A program made the position numbers and the translations under genes. Below are positions 18,840-27,988 of a stretch of 64,000 bases of DNA, piece by piece. Where the stretch lies: assembly GCA_028277725.1 (NCBI GenBank), contig JANQFX010000060.1, positions 41,634 to 105,633 on the forward strand, written 5' to 3'. Position 1 is the stretch's first letter. Each line of letters begins with the position of its first letter. The notes beneath the pieces were generated by a model. It did no database searches, had not been told where the DNA came from, and saw nothing but the letters and a program-made list of their open reading frames with translations. This DNA comes from Thiohalocapsa sp. Lineage in GTDB: Bacteria > Pseudomonadota > Gammaproteobacteria > Chromatiales > Chromatiaceae.

Positions 18840-20516
18840 ATGACCTTCGAGCAGCCCGAAATCCTGATCCTCGACACCACATTGCGCGACGGCGAGCAGA
18901 CCCAAGGCGTGTCCTTCTCGCCGGACGAGAAGACCAATATTGCCCAGGCGCTGCTGGAGCATGTGCGCGTCGACCGCATCGAGGTGGCCTCCGCGCGGGT
19001 CTCCCGCGGAGAGCAGGCCGCCGTGGCGCGCATCGTCGATTGGGCGCGGGGCAAGCAGCTGGACCAGCGCGTCGAGGTGCTCGGTTTCGTCGACGACGGC
19101 AAGAGCATCGACTGGATCCGCAGCGCCGGTGGCGGGGTGATGAATCTGCTGGCCAAGGGCAGCCGCAAGCACTGCGAGACCCAGCTCCGCAAGACGCTCG
19201 ACGAGCACGCCGAGGACGTGCGTCGCAATGTTGCCCTGGCGCGTGACCAGGGGCTCGCCGTCAATCTGTACCTGGAGGACTGGTCCAACGGCTACGCCGA
19301 CGACCCGGGCTATGTCTATGCGCTGCTGGAACGGCTCCAGGGCGCGGGCATCGGTCATCTCATGCTGCCGGATACCCTGGGCGTGATGACGCCGGAGAGA
19401 GTCTTCACAGCCACCATGGACATGCTCCGGCGCTTTCCGGACAACCGCTTCGACTTCCACCCGCACAACGACTACGGCCTCGCGACCGCGAATGTCGTCG
19501 CTGCCGCGCAGGCGGGCGCGGCGGGCGTCCACTGCACGGTGAACTGCCTCGGGGAACGGGCCGGCAACGCGTCGCTCGCGGAGGTGGTGGTGAACCTGCG
19601 CGACCAGCTCGGCATGGACGTGCGGATCGACGAACAGCACCTCGACCGCGTCAGCGAACTGGTGCAGACCTTCTCCGGCAAGCGGATCGCCGACAACGCG
19701 CCCATCGTCGGCGAGGACGTCTTTACCCAAACGGCCGGCATTCACGCCGACGGCGACAACAAGGGCAGCCTGTATGTGACGCGGCTGTCGCCGGAGCGTT
19801 TTGGTCGGCGCCGGGTCTACGCGCTGGGCAAGCTTGCCGGCAAGGCGTCTCTGGCGAAGAACCTGGAGCGGCTCGGGATCTCCTTGAGCGAGGACCAGCA
19901 ACGCAAGGTGCTCGCGCGCATTATCGAGCTCGGCGACTCGAAGAAGCGCATCACCTTCGAGGACCTGCCCTTCATCATCGCCGAGGTCCTGGAGTCCAGC
20001 GAGTACCATCACGCCGAACTCCTTGCCTGCAACGTGTCCTCCAGCCTGGGGCTGGAGTCCACCGCCAGCATCAAGCTCCGCCTGCGGGGCGAGGTCCACA
20101 CCGCTGTCGGTAGCGGCAACGGCGGGTTCGATGCCTTCACCAGGGCGCTAGCCGTCATCACCGCCCGCTCAGATTTGGCCCTGCCGCGCCTCGCCGATTA
20201 CGAGGTGCGCATCCCCAAGGGTGGGCGCACCGATGCGCTCACGGAGTGCACCATCGTTTGGAGCTACCGGGGCGTCTCCGGGCAGCGCGGCGCAAAGGCC
20301 CAGTCCGAGTTCAAGACCCGTGGCGTGCACGCCAACCAGGTGTTCGCGGCCATCGGTGCCGCCGTACGCATGCTGAACCTGGTGATACATTGGTCCTTGC
20401 AGGAGTCCTCGGCGTCGGAGGACGACAGCGATGTGATCGCGGGCGACCGAGCCGCTCGGGCCGAAGCCCGGGCGGGCCGCGTCGTTGCGCCTCCCGGCGC
20501 GCGCATCCTGGCCTGA
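18840..20516 (+). CDS. cimA: (R)-citramalate synthase, Leptospira CimA type
   Basis: DRE-TIM metallolyase condensing pyruvate and acetyl-CoA to (R)-citramalate, the first step of threonine-independent isoleucine synthesis. The 558-aa product has the catalytic LDTTLRDGEQTQGVSF, FHPHNDYGLA, NCLGERAGNASLAEVV and EDVFTQTAGIHADGD motifs and a C-terminal LeuA-type regulatory domain. As I recall the Leptospira interrogans enzyme, its pyruvate-specifying residues Leu81, Leu104 and Tyr144 occur here at the same numbers (LGFVDD, NLLAKGS, LYLEDWSNG). 2-Isopropylmalate synthase is the alternative but is less likely on these residues. The last roughly 40 residues form a low-complexity Ala/Arg/Glu extension. 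It follows thrC on the same strand; likely feedback inhibited by isoleucine. Confidence 0.85.
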   Translation: MTFEQPEILILDTTLRDGEQTQGVSFSPDEKTNIAQALLEHVRVDRIEVASARVSRGEQAAVARIVDWARGKQLDQRVEVLGFVDDGKSIDWIRSAGGGVMNLLAKGSRKHCETQLRKTLDEHAEDVRRNVALARDQGLAVNLYLEDWSNGYADDPGYVYALLERLQGAGIGHLMLPDTLGVMTPERVFTATMDMLRRFPDNRFDFHPHNDYGLATANVVAAAQAGAAGVHCTVNCLGERAGNASLAEVVVNLRDQLGMDVRIDEQHLDRVSELVQTFSGKRIADNAPIVGEDVFTQTAGIHADGDNKGSLYVTRLSPERFGRRRVYALGKLAGKASLAKNLERLGISLSEDQQRKVLARIIELGDSKKRITFEDLPFIIAEVLESSEYHHAELLACNVSSSLGLESTASIKLRLRGEVHTAVGSGNGGFDAFTRALAVITARSDLALPRLADYEVRIPKGGRTDALTECTIVWSYRGVSGQRGAKAQSEFKTRGVHANQVFAAIGAAVRMLNLVIHWSLQESSASEDDSDVIAGDRAARAEARAGRVVAPPGARILA

Positions 20517-20644
20517 CGGCCTACCGGGGGCGATCCTGCGGCGCGATCGTCCGGGGTCGGTCCCTGGCTCACGGACCTGGCGTTGCTGAAACCCACGCCG
20601 TCGACACCATCTTTCCGGCAACTCCAAATAGCCGTCCCCGCACC

Positions 20645-20893
20645 ATGTCAGCACCCCCCAAGCTCCCGTCCCTGCTTGCCATCTCCGTCGCATGGTCGTT
20701 GATCATCGCGCTGATCATGACCGGCATCACCTTCCTGCATCAGACGCCCGGCGAGGTCGCCGCGGCCCAGGGTGGTTTGACCTTTGGGCAAACCGGTTTC
20801 CTGTTCCTGGTCTGGTTCGTCGCCGCCGAACTCACCCTCGTCATCGGCGGCGCCCTCTACTTCGGCATCGCCATGTTGCGCCGGCGCGGCTAG
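20645..20893 (+). CDS. Small two-helix membrane protein
   Basis: An 82-aa protein with two predicted membrane segments (LLAISVAWSLIIALIMTGIT and GFLFLVWFVAAELTLVIGGA) joined by a hydrophilic loop, ending LRRRG. Start at ATG 20645. No family recognised. It sits between cimA and the mutarotase gene on the same strand, with 128 and 219 bases of flanking non-coding sequence. Confidence 0.6.
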   Translation: MSAPPKLPSLLAISVAWSLIIALIMTGITFLHQTPGEVAAAQGGLTFGQTGFLFLVWFVAAELTLVIGGALYFGIAMLRRRG

Positions 20894-21112
20894 TCCGAGG
20901 CCGCGCGGACGTCGCCTGCTCGGCGACCGGGCGGATGGGGTGGGGGCGCAACCGCTGGAGGGCGCCTGCGGCCCAGCTCCGGGTATACTTGCGCGGGTCC
21001 GGTAGCGGGCTGTCGGTCTCCGGCGGTCAACCAGTCCCTCGCGGGTCGCCCCCGATCGACCTCCGCCTCGATTCGACAACCCGACGGCCCGTTCGGCCGC
21101 AGAGGAGTTCCG

Positions 21113-22030
21113 ATGGATATCGCCCAGGCGAACGAAGAGTTCGGCATCCCCGGGGTGCTGAGTATCTGCGCCGGCAACGGCGGTTTTCCGCTCATCCGGG
21201 TCAACAACGAGCACGCGCAGGCGGAGATCTGCGGCTACGCCGGCCAGGTCCTGTCCTATCGGCCGGAGGACGAGGCCGAGGACCTGCTGTTCGTCAGCGA
21301 GCATGCCTATTACAAGCCCGGCAAGGCCATCAAGGGTGGTATCCCGGTGTGCTGGCCCTGGTTTGGCCCCGACCCGCTCGGTAAGGGACGCCCGGACCAT
21401 GGCTTCGTCCGTGCTCGGCCCTGGCGGCTGCTATCGACCGAGACCATGGTGGATGGTGCAACCCGAGTACGGCTCGGCTGCCGCGACGACGAGGCGACGC
21501 GCGCCCTGTGGCCGCACTCGTTTGCGCTGGAGTTGGATGTCACCGTCGGCCCGAGTCTCGAGGTGGATTTGGTCACGCGCAATACGAGCGAGGTGCCGGT
21601 GACCATCACCCAGGCCCTGCACACCTACTTCAAGGTCGGCGACGTGCGCCGGGCCCAGGTGTTGGGTCTTGCAGGGCACGAGTACATCGATAAGGTCGCG
21701 GGTGCCGACACGCCGGACAGCCGGGTCTCGCAGAGTGGTCCCATCAACTTCGACGGCCCCGTGAATCGCATCTATCTCGACAGCACCGATCGGCTCACCA
21801 TCGATGACGCATCCCTCGGCCGGCAGATCCAGGTCGAGCGCGAGGGTAGCCGTTCCGCGGTGGTCTGGAATCCGTGGATCGAGCAGTCCCGGCAGATGGG
21901 CGACTTCGGCGATGACGAGTACCTCGGCATGGTGTGCGTCGAGACCACCAATGCCGCCGATGATGCGGTGAGCATCGAGCCCGGCGCGACGCACCGACTC
22001 GAGAGCCGCTACAGCATCGTGCATGACTGA
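21113..22030 (+). CDS. D-hexose-6-phosphate mutarotase (YeaD-like)
   Basis: A 305-aa aldose-1-epimerase-fold protein that interconverts the anomers of glucose 6-phosphate and related sugars. Family motifs include LSYRP, AIKGGIPVCWPWFGP, DHGFVRARPWRL, LHTYFKVGD, and VVWNPWIEQSRQMGDFGDDEY. A GAGGAG ribosome-binding site precedes the ATG at 21113. The 3' end overlaps glnE by 8 bases (ATGACTGA), indicating translational coupling. Cytoplasmic; probably feeds glycolysis and glycogen turnover. Confidence 0.92.
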   Translation: MDIAQANEEFGIPGVLSICAGNGGFPLIRVNNEHAQAEICGYAGQVLSYRPEDEAEDLLFVSEHAYYKPGKAIKGGIPVCWPWFGPDPLGKGRPDHGFVRARPWRLLSTETMVDGATRVRLGCRDDEATRALWPHSFALELDVTVGPSLEVDLVTRNTSEVPVTITQALHTYFKVGDVRRAQVLGLAGHEYIDKVAGADTPDSRVSQSGPINFDGPVNRIYLDSTDRLTIDDASLGRQIQVEREGSRSAVVWNPWIEQSRQMGDFGDDEYLGMVCVETTNAADDAVSIEPGATHRLESRYSIVHD

Positions 22031-24917
22031 GTCGGTATCAGGCAGCGGCCCGCCGCCGTCTCGCCAAGAGCGGCTGTGGGCACAGTGGCTGGAATGGGCC
22101 GCGGAACAGGCCGTCGCCGTGCCCGAAGGTGCCGAGTTCCAGTCGGCGCGCGCGCGCGTCTGGGACGCCAGCGAGTTCGCCGCGACCACGGCGGCGCGCA
22201 GTCCTGAGACCCTGGCGGGGCTGCTCGCCGAGGGTGCGCTGATCCGCGCCCCCGCCGAAGGCGAGCTGGAGCGCCTGCTCGGTGAGGCGCTGGCGGGGCT
22301 CGATGCCGACACCGCCGACGAACCCGGCCTCGGCCGGCTGCTGCGTCGCTTTCGCAGAGCGCAGATGCTGCGCATCGTCTGGCGCGACCTGGCCGGCTGG
22401 GCAGACCTCGACGAGACCCTGGCCAGCCTGAGCACCCTGGCCGACGCCTGTCTGGGTGCTGCCCTGGAATTCCTCACCGACTGGACCGAGGCGGAGCTGG
22501 GCGTGCCGCGGGATGCGCAGGGCCAGCGTCAACGTTTGCTGGTGCTCGGCATGGGCAAGCTCGGGGCTTGCGAGCTGAATCTGTCGTCGGACATCGACCT
22601 GATCTTCTGCTTCCCCCACACCGGCACCACCGATGGCGGTCCGCGGGAACTCACCTGCGAGCAGTTCTTCACCCGGCTCGCGCAGCGGCTGGTGCGTGCC
22701 CTGGACGAGGTCACCGCCGACGGCTTCGTGTTCCGGGTCGACACCAGGCTCAGGCCCTTCGGCAGCGCTGGACCGCTGGCCATGAGCTTCGACGCGATGG
22801 AGGGCTACTATCATTCCCAGGCGCGCGAGTGGGAGCGCTACGCCATGACCAAGGTACGGGTCATCGCCGGGCCGCCCGCCGCCGCCGCGGAGCTCGCGGA
22901 CCTGCTGTCGCGCTTCGTCTACCGGCGCTATCTGGACTTCGGCGCCATCGAGTCGTTGCGCTCGCTGAAGCTCATGATCGACCGCGAGGTCCAGCGCAAG
23001 GGCATGGCCAACAACATCAAGCTCGGTCCGGGCGGCATCCGCGAGATCGAGTTCATCGGCCAGTCCTTCCAGCTGATCCGCGGCGGCCGCGACCGCGACC
23101 TGCGGGTGCGCCCCATTCAGACGGTGCTCGCCCGGCTCGCCCGCAAGGGTCTGATGCCCGCCGACGATGTGCGCGCATTGACGGCGGCCTATCGCTTCCT
23201 GCGTCTCACGGAGAACCGCATCCAGGCCTGGCAGGACCGCCAGACGCATGTGCTGCCAGACCAGCCCGAGGCGCGTGAGCGCTTGGCGCGGAGCATGGGT
23301 TGCGCGGACTGGTCGATCTTCGACGCGCAACTGTCCGGGCATCGGGCACGGGTGCAGCGCAGCTTCGATGCCATCTTCGCCGAGCCGGGTGGCGCCGGGC
23401 ACCCACTCGGCGTGCTCTGGTCCGGCACCGCGACGGCCACCGAGGGCGAGGCCCTGCTCGGTCAGCATGGCTTCCGTAAGCCCGCGGCCGCTCACGCCGC
23501 GTTGGAGCACTTCCGCGACAGTGCGCTGCGTCGTGGGCTCAGCAGCCGCGCCGCGTCGGATCTGGATCTGGTCCTGCCGGCACTGCTCACCGCGGTGGCG
23601 GAGGCCGAGGACCCCGACCTAGCCCTGCCGCGGGTGCTGAGGGTGCTGGAGTCGATACTCGGGCGCTCGGCCTATCTGGCGCTCCTGTCCGAGAACCCAG
23701 GCGCCATCGGCCAGCTGGTGTGCCTCAGCAGCAAGAGCCCCTGGTTCGCGGAGCGCACCGCCAAACACCCGCTGTTGCTGGATGAGCTGCTCGACCCGCG
23801 TCGGCTCTTCGAGCCGCTGCGTCGCGCCGACCTGGAACAGGAGCTGGACGTGCTGCTCGACGGCGTCGAGGAGGACGACCTGGAGCAGCGCATGGAGCGG
23901 CTGCGCCAGTTCGCCCAGGGTAACATGCTGCGCACCGCCGCCGCTGACATCACCGGCGTCATCCCGCTGATGGTGGTGAGCGACTACCTCACCGAGATCG
24001 CCGAAGTGGCTACTGCCCTCAGCCTCGACATCGCCTATCGGGACCTGGTCGATCGCCATGGGCGCCCGCCCGATACCGGGCCGACGGGAACCGGCTTCCT
24101 CGTGCTCGGCTACGGCAAGCTCGGGGGAATCGAACTCGGCTACAACTCCGATCTGGACCTGGTCTTCCTCTACGACGAGGCCCAGGCTCAGGCGACCACC
24201 GAGGCCGCCGAGGGCCAACGCCCGGTGAGTGGTGCGCAGTTCTATGTGCGCCTGGCACAACGGCTGATCCACATCATGACCACGCCGACCTATTCCGGCG
24301 TGCTCTACGAGGTGGACGCCCGGCTGCGCCCCGATGGCGACAAGGGCATGATCGCGCGCACGCTCAAATCCTTCGCGGAATACCAGCGCGATGAGGCCTG
24401 GACCTGGGAGCATCAGGCGCTGGTGCGCGCCCGCCCGGTGGCCGGAGACGTGCGGCTCGCCGAGGGCTTCGCGAGCGTCCGCCAGGCGATCCTCCGCCTG
24501 CCGCGGGAGCCCGACGCGCTACGCACCTCGGTGCGTGACATGCGCGAGAAGATGCGGAACAACCTGGACAAGTCACGGCCCGAAAGCGACACCGGCGAGG
24601 CCGTCTTCGACCTCAAGCAGGGGCGCGGTGGTATTGCCGACATCGAGTTCATTGTTCAATACTCCGTGTTGCGCTGGGCGGCGGAGCATCCGGACCTGAC
24701 CATCTGGACCGACAACGTCCGGCTGCTGGAGACACTGGATCGGCTGAAGCTGCTGCCGGGCCATGCCGCCGCCGACCTCACCGAGGCCTACAAGTCCCTT
24801 CGTGCCGCCTATCACCGCAATGCGTTGCAGGAGACCCCCGGCGTGGTGCCGAATGGGGCGCTGACCACCGAGCGTGAGGCCGTCTCGGCGCTGTGGCAGT
24901 CCGTGATGGAGGCCTGA
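22023..24917 (+). CDS. glnE: Bifunctional glutamine synthetase adenylyltransferase/adenylyl-removing enzyme
   Basis: Controls glutamine synthetase by adding or phosphorolytically removing AMP on a tyrosine, in response to PII. The 964-aa protein (E. coli 946) has two nucleotidyltransferase domains in tandem: the adenylyl-removing domain with GMGKLGACELNLSSDIDLIF (about residue 177) and the adenylyl-transferase domain with GYGKLGGIELGYNSDLDLVF (about residue 697), each carrying the D-x-D metal motif, separated by the helical regulatory region. Both C-terminal helical domains are present, so the enzyme is complete. Start ATG 22023 overlaps the mutarotase stop. Confidence 0.97.
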   Translation: MTESVSGSGPPPSRQERLWAQWLEWAAEQAVAVPEGAEFQSARARVWDASEFAATTAARSPETLAGLLAEGALIRAPAEGELERLLGEALAGLDADTADEPGLGRLLRRFRRAQMLRIVWRDLAGWADLDETLASLSTLADACLGAALEFLTDWTEAELGVPRDAQGQRQRLLVLGMGKLGACELNLSSDIDLIFCFPHTGTTDGGPRELTCEQFFTRLAQRLVRALDEVTADGFVFRVDTRLRPFGSAGPLAMSFDAMEGYYHSQAREWERYAMTKVRVIAGPPAAAAELADLLSRFVYRRYLDFGAIESLRSLKLMIDREVQRKGMANNIKLGPGGIREIEFIGQSFQLIRGGRDRDLRVRPIQTVLARLARKGLMPADDVRALTAAYRFLRLTENRIQAWQDRQTHVLPDQPEARERLARSMGCADWSIFDAQLSGHRARVQRSFDAIFAEPGGAGHPLGVLWSGTATATEGEALLGQHGFRKPAAAHAALEHFRDSALRRGLSSRAASDLDLVLPALLTAVAEAEDPDLALPRVLRVLESILGRSAYLALLSENPGAIGQLVCLSSKSPWFAERTAKHPLLLDELLDPRRLFEPLRRADLEQELDVLLDGVEEDDLEQRMERLRQFAQGNMLRTAAADITGVIPLMVVSDYLTEIAEVATALSLDIAYRDLVDRHGRPPDTGPTGTGFLVLGYGKLGGIELGYNSDLDLVFLYDEAQAQATTEAAEGQRPVSGAQFYVRLAQRLIHIMTTPTYSGVLYEVDARLRPDGDKGMIARTLKSFAEYQRDEAWTWEHQALVRARPVAGDVRLAEGFASVRQAILRLPREPDALRTSVRDMREKMRNNLDKSRPESDTGEAVFDLKQGRGGIADIEFIVQYSVLRWAAEHPDLTIWTDNVRLLETLDRLKLLPGHAAADLTEAYKSLRAAYHRNALQETPGVVPNGALTTEREAVSALWQSVMEA

Positions 24918-25014
24918 GGTGAGCGGAGCTGCCGGCCCAGCATCCACAGACATTCCCCTGTCGCGGCGCTGCGGCGGTCCGATACCGAGCTGCGCGCCGA
25001 GACCATCATCCCGA

Positions 25015-25058
25015 CCGCACCGCGCGGCCGGCCCCCGGAGGCCGGCCGCGCGGTGCGG
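25015..25058 (+). terminator. 19-bp perfect hairpin between glnE and ilvE
   Basis: Left arm 25015-25033 (CCGCACCGCGCGG then CCGGCC) and right arm 25040-25058 are exact reverse complements over 19 bp, with loop CCCGGA. GGATTTCTC and the ilvE ribosome-binding site (CAGGAG) follow, ending 23 bases before the ilvE ATG. It may terminate glnE transcription or influence ilvE expression from its leader. Confidence 0.6.
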
Positions 25059-25081
25059 GATTTCTCAGGAGTAACCACATC

Positions 25082-26002
25082 ATGACCATGGCGGACCGCG
25101 ATGGCCTCATCTGGCAGGACGGCGAGTTGGTGGACTGGCGCGACGCGCAGACCCACGTGCTGACCCACACCCTGCACTACGGCATGGGGGTGTTCGAAGG
25201 TGTGCGCGCCTACGCCACCGAGAACGGACCGGCCATCTTCCGGCTGGAGGACCACACCCGGCGACTGTTCAATTCAGCGCACATCCTCGGCATGCGCGTG
25301 CCCTACGACCAGGACACGCTGAACCAGGCGCAGCGTGCAGCGGTGCGCGAGAACGGGCTGAGGTCGGCCTACATCCGGCCCATGTTCTACTACGGATCCG
25401 AGGGCATGGGCCTGCGCGCCGACAACTTGAATGTACACGGTATGGTCGCGGCCTGGGACTGGGGTGCGTACCTTGGCGAGGAGAATATGAAGCACGGTAT
25501 CCGTATCAAGGTGTCGTCCTTCACCCGCCATCACGTCAACATCACCATGTGCCGTGCCAAGGCCAACGGCAACTACATGAACTCCATGATGGCCCTGCAG
25601 GAGGCCCTGCGCGACGGCTACGACGAGGCGCTGCTACTCGATGCGGAGGGCTACGTCATGGAGGGTAGCGGCGAGAACGTGTTCATCGTGCGCGATGGCG
25701 TGCTCTACACCCCGGACCTGACCTCGGCCCTGGACGGCATCACCCGCCGCACCGTCATGACCCTGGCCGACGAGCTGGACATCCCGGTGGTCGAGAAGCG
25801 CATCACCCGTGATGAGGTCTACATCGCCGACGAGGCCTTCTTCACCGGCACCGCCGCGGAGGTGACGCCGATCCGCGAGGTGGACGGGCGTTCCATCGGC
25901 GCTGGCACTCGCGGTCCTATCACCGAGCAGCTGCAGAGCAAGTACTTCGATGTGGTCCATGGTCGCAGCGCCGAGCATAGGGGCTGGTTGACCCTCGTTT
26001 GA
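25082..26002 (+). CDS. ilvE: Branched-chain amino acid aminotransferase
   Basis: PLP class IV aminotransferase, 306 aa, performing the last step of leucine, isoleucine and valine synthesis. Motifs: LHYGMGVFEGVRAY, VNITMCRAKANGNYMNSMMA (with the PLP lysine in AKANG), YVMEGSGENVFIVRDG, DGITRRTVMTLA and FFTGTAAEVTPI. ATG at 25082 follows CAGGAG at 8-base spacing. Length equals E. coli IlvE (309). Upstream lies a long hairpin, downstream a zinc-finger gene, the usual gammaproteobacterial order. Confidence 0.96.
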   Translation: MTMADRDGLIWQDGELVDWRDAQTHVLTHTLHYGMGVFEGVRAYATENGPAIFRLEDHTRRLFNSAHILGMRVPYDQDTLNQAQRAAVRENGLRSAYIRPMFYYGSEGMGLRADNLNVHGMVAAWDWGAYLGEENMKHGIRIKVSSFTRHHVNITMCRAKANGNYMNSMMALQEALRDGYDEALLLDAEGYVMEGSGENVFIVRDGVLYTPDLTSALDGITRRTVMTLADELDIPVVEKRITRDEVYIADEAFFTGTAAEVTPIREVDGRSIGAGTRGPITEQLQSKYFDVVHGRSAEHRGWLTLV

Positions 26003-26173
26003 TCCGAGGGGGTGGCAGATGGTGTGGGGCACAACGCCCGTAGGCGGACTGGCGATTACGACAACGATTGCGACAACGAGTGCGTCGGATCGTAGGTCAG
26101 GCTGAGGTACGAAGGCCGACAAGCCGCCCGACCAACAGCGTTCCACGTCGCGCATTTCCAGGAGACAGATTCG

Positions 26174-26401
26174 ATGTTCAAATCAAAAGCCAAAGAGCAG
26201 CCGCAGACCCCGCCGCCGCCCCAGCCCCACGCGGAGGGCGAGGTACGCGTCGTCAGTCGCAAGGACCTCCCCCTGTCCTGCCCGATGCCCGATGCGGAGG
26301 TCTGGAACATGCACCCGCGGGTCTATCTGCCCATCGAGGACGCCCCGGGTCATGAGGTCACCTGCCCTTATTGCGGCGCCAAGTACAGGCTCGAGGCCTG
26401 A
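26174..26401 (+). CDS. zf-CHCC zinc-finger domain protein
   Basis: A 75-aa protein with a Lys/Pro-rich N-terminus and a zf-CHCC domain: LSCPMPDAEVWNMHPRVYLPI supplies Cys and His ligands and EVTCPYCGAKYRLEA the C-x2-C pair. The fold resembles the NDUFS6 zinc domain. Genes of this family commonly follow ilvE in gammaproteobacteria. A CAGGAGA ribosome-binding site lies before the ATG at 26174. Molecular role unknown. Confidence 0.88.
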   Translation: MFKSKAKEQPQTPPPPQPHAEGEVRVVSRKDLPLSCPMPDAEVWNMHPRVYLPIEDAPGHEVTCPYCGAKYRLEA

Positions 26402-26530
26402 TGGTGCGCCCGAAGCGCCTGGCAGAGCACTGCGCGTTCGGGTGGACGGCGCTGCGCTTGTCGTCCACTCTACAGCCCGTCCGTCGTGGCCGAGTTCGTG
26501 GAGCGTGCCTTGGGTGAAGACGCACAATCG

Positions 26531-27931
26531 ATGCTGACGGACACGCCGATCGACGACCATGAGCCGGGTATCGGCCCCGGCTTCGAGTCCTTCGACTTGT
26601 CCGAGCCGCTGCTACGCGGGCTCGACAAGGCGGGATTCTCAGAGCCGACACCTGTTCAGGCCGCTTCGCTGCCGGTGGCCCTGGCAGGGCACGACCTCAT
26701 GGCCGCGGCGGCCACGGGCTCCGGCAAGACGGCGGCCTTCCTGCTGCCCATCATGCAGCGCCTGCTCGACGAGCCCGCCCCGCATGCGGGTACCCGCGTG
26801 CTCATTCTGGTGCCGACCCGTGAGCTGGCCGTGCAGACGCGGGCGCACTTCCTCGCACTCGGCAGCTACACGCGCCTGATGGCGGAGGTCATCGTCGGTG
26901 GCGAGCCGCGCGGGCATCAGGTCGCATCGCTGCGGCGCAATCCGGACATCATCATCGCCACACCGGGACGGCTCCTGGAGCACCTGCAGATGGGTGAGGC
27001 GGATCTGTTGGATCTCCGCTTCCTGGTGTTGGACGAGGCCGACCGCATGCTCGACCTCGGCCTCGCCGAGGACGTCTTCGCTATCGTCGGCGCCGCCCCG
27101 GCGGAGCGCCAGTCCATGCTCTTTTCCGCCACCCTGAACCGGCGCGGTGTCGCCGGCGTGGCAGAGCACCTGCTGCGCGAGCCGGTGACCTTGACCCTGG
27201 ACCACCACCGCGGGGCGCATCCGGACATCGATCACGCGATGCTGCTCAGCGACGACCCGGCGCACAAGCAGGCGCAGCTGGCCAGGCTGCTTGAGGAGAG
27301 GAGCTTCGATCGGGCGCTGGTGTTCTGCAACACTCGTGCGGGGGCGGAGCGTACGGCAGGCGCCTTGCAAGAGGCCGGCCGACGTTGCGCATTGCTGCAC
27401 GGCGAGCTGGACCAGCGCGAGCGTCGGCGGGTGATGGCGCTGTTCCGTGACGGCGGCGTGCCGGTGCTGGTGGCGAGTGACGTCGCCGCCCGCGGGCTCG
27501 ACGTGCCCGGCGTGGAACTGGTGCTGAATATGGACGTGCCGCGAAGCGGCGACGACTACCTGCACCGCAGCGGGCGCACCGGCCGCGCGGGCCGCAGGGG
27601 GCTCACCATCACCCTGGTCAGCGCACCGGAATGGAATCGCATGGAGAGTATCGAGCGCTACCTCGGGCTCGACGTTGGCCGGCGCAAGCTGGAAGGACTG
27701 GAGGCCAGCTTCAAGGGCGCGCCCAAGCGCCGCAAGCCCGGCAAGAAGGCGTCCCCCAGCGCGCGCGGGAGCAAGAAGGCCAAGGCCCAGGCCGGCAACG
27801 ATGCCGGCGCCCGCAAGAAGCCCAAGCAACGCCTGCGCGACCGCAAGAACATCGGCAAGCGGCGCAAGCCCGCCGGGGCGGCGGGCGAGGGCGTCGATGC
27901 CGGCTTCGAACCGCCCAAGCGGCGGGCCTGA
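26531..27931 (+). CDS. DEAD-box ATP-dependent RNA helicase
   Basis: Cytoplasmic RNA helicase, 466 aa from ATG 26531. Q-motif region (FDLSEPLLRGLDKAGFSEPTP with PVQ), motif I AAATGSGKTAA, Ia PTRELA, II LDEADRML, III SAT, and motif VI HRSGRTGRAG are all present. The C-terminal 90 residues are highly basic (RRKPGKKA, KKAKAQ, KKPKQRLRDR) as in SrmB/RhlE-type ribosome-assembly helicases. A GTG at 26486 would extend the N-terminus by 15 residues; the ATG was preferred because family similarity starts after it. The exact subfamily (SrmB, RhlE or RhlB) is not certain. Confidence 0.92.
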   Translation: MLTDTPIDDHEPGIGPGFESFDLSEPLLRGLDKAGFSEPTPVQAASLPVALAGHDLMAAAATGSGKTAAFLLPIMQRLLDEPAPHAGTRVLILVPTRELAVQTRAHFLALGSYTRLMAEVIVGGEPRGHQVASLRRNPDIIIATPGRLLEHLQMGEADLLDLRFLVLDEADRMLDLGLAEDVFAIVGAAPAERQSMLFSATLNRRGVAGVAEHLLREPVTLTLDHHRGAHPDIDHAMLLSDDPAHKQAQLARLLEERSFDRALVFCNTRAGAERTAGALQEAGRRCALLHGELDQRERRRVMALFRDGGVPVLVASDVAARGLDVPGVELVLNMDVPRSGDDYLHRSGRTGRAGRRGLTITLVSAPEWNRMESIERYLGLDVGRRKLEGLEASFKGAPKRRKPGKKASPSARGSKKAKAQAGNDAGARKKPKQRLRDRKNIGKRRKPAGAAGEGVDAGFEPPKRRA

Positions 27932-27988
27932 GGTCTAGGGGCTGGGGGACTGGGGATATGGCCGAGGTGCGGCCCCGCGCCCACAGGC

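Noticed and set aside
18621..20099. 492-codon frame antisense to citramalate synthase
   Set aside because: Shadow frame; the sense protein carries all catalytic motifs.
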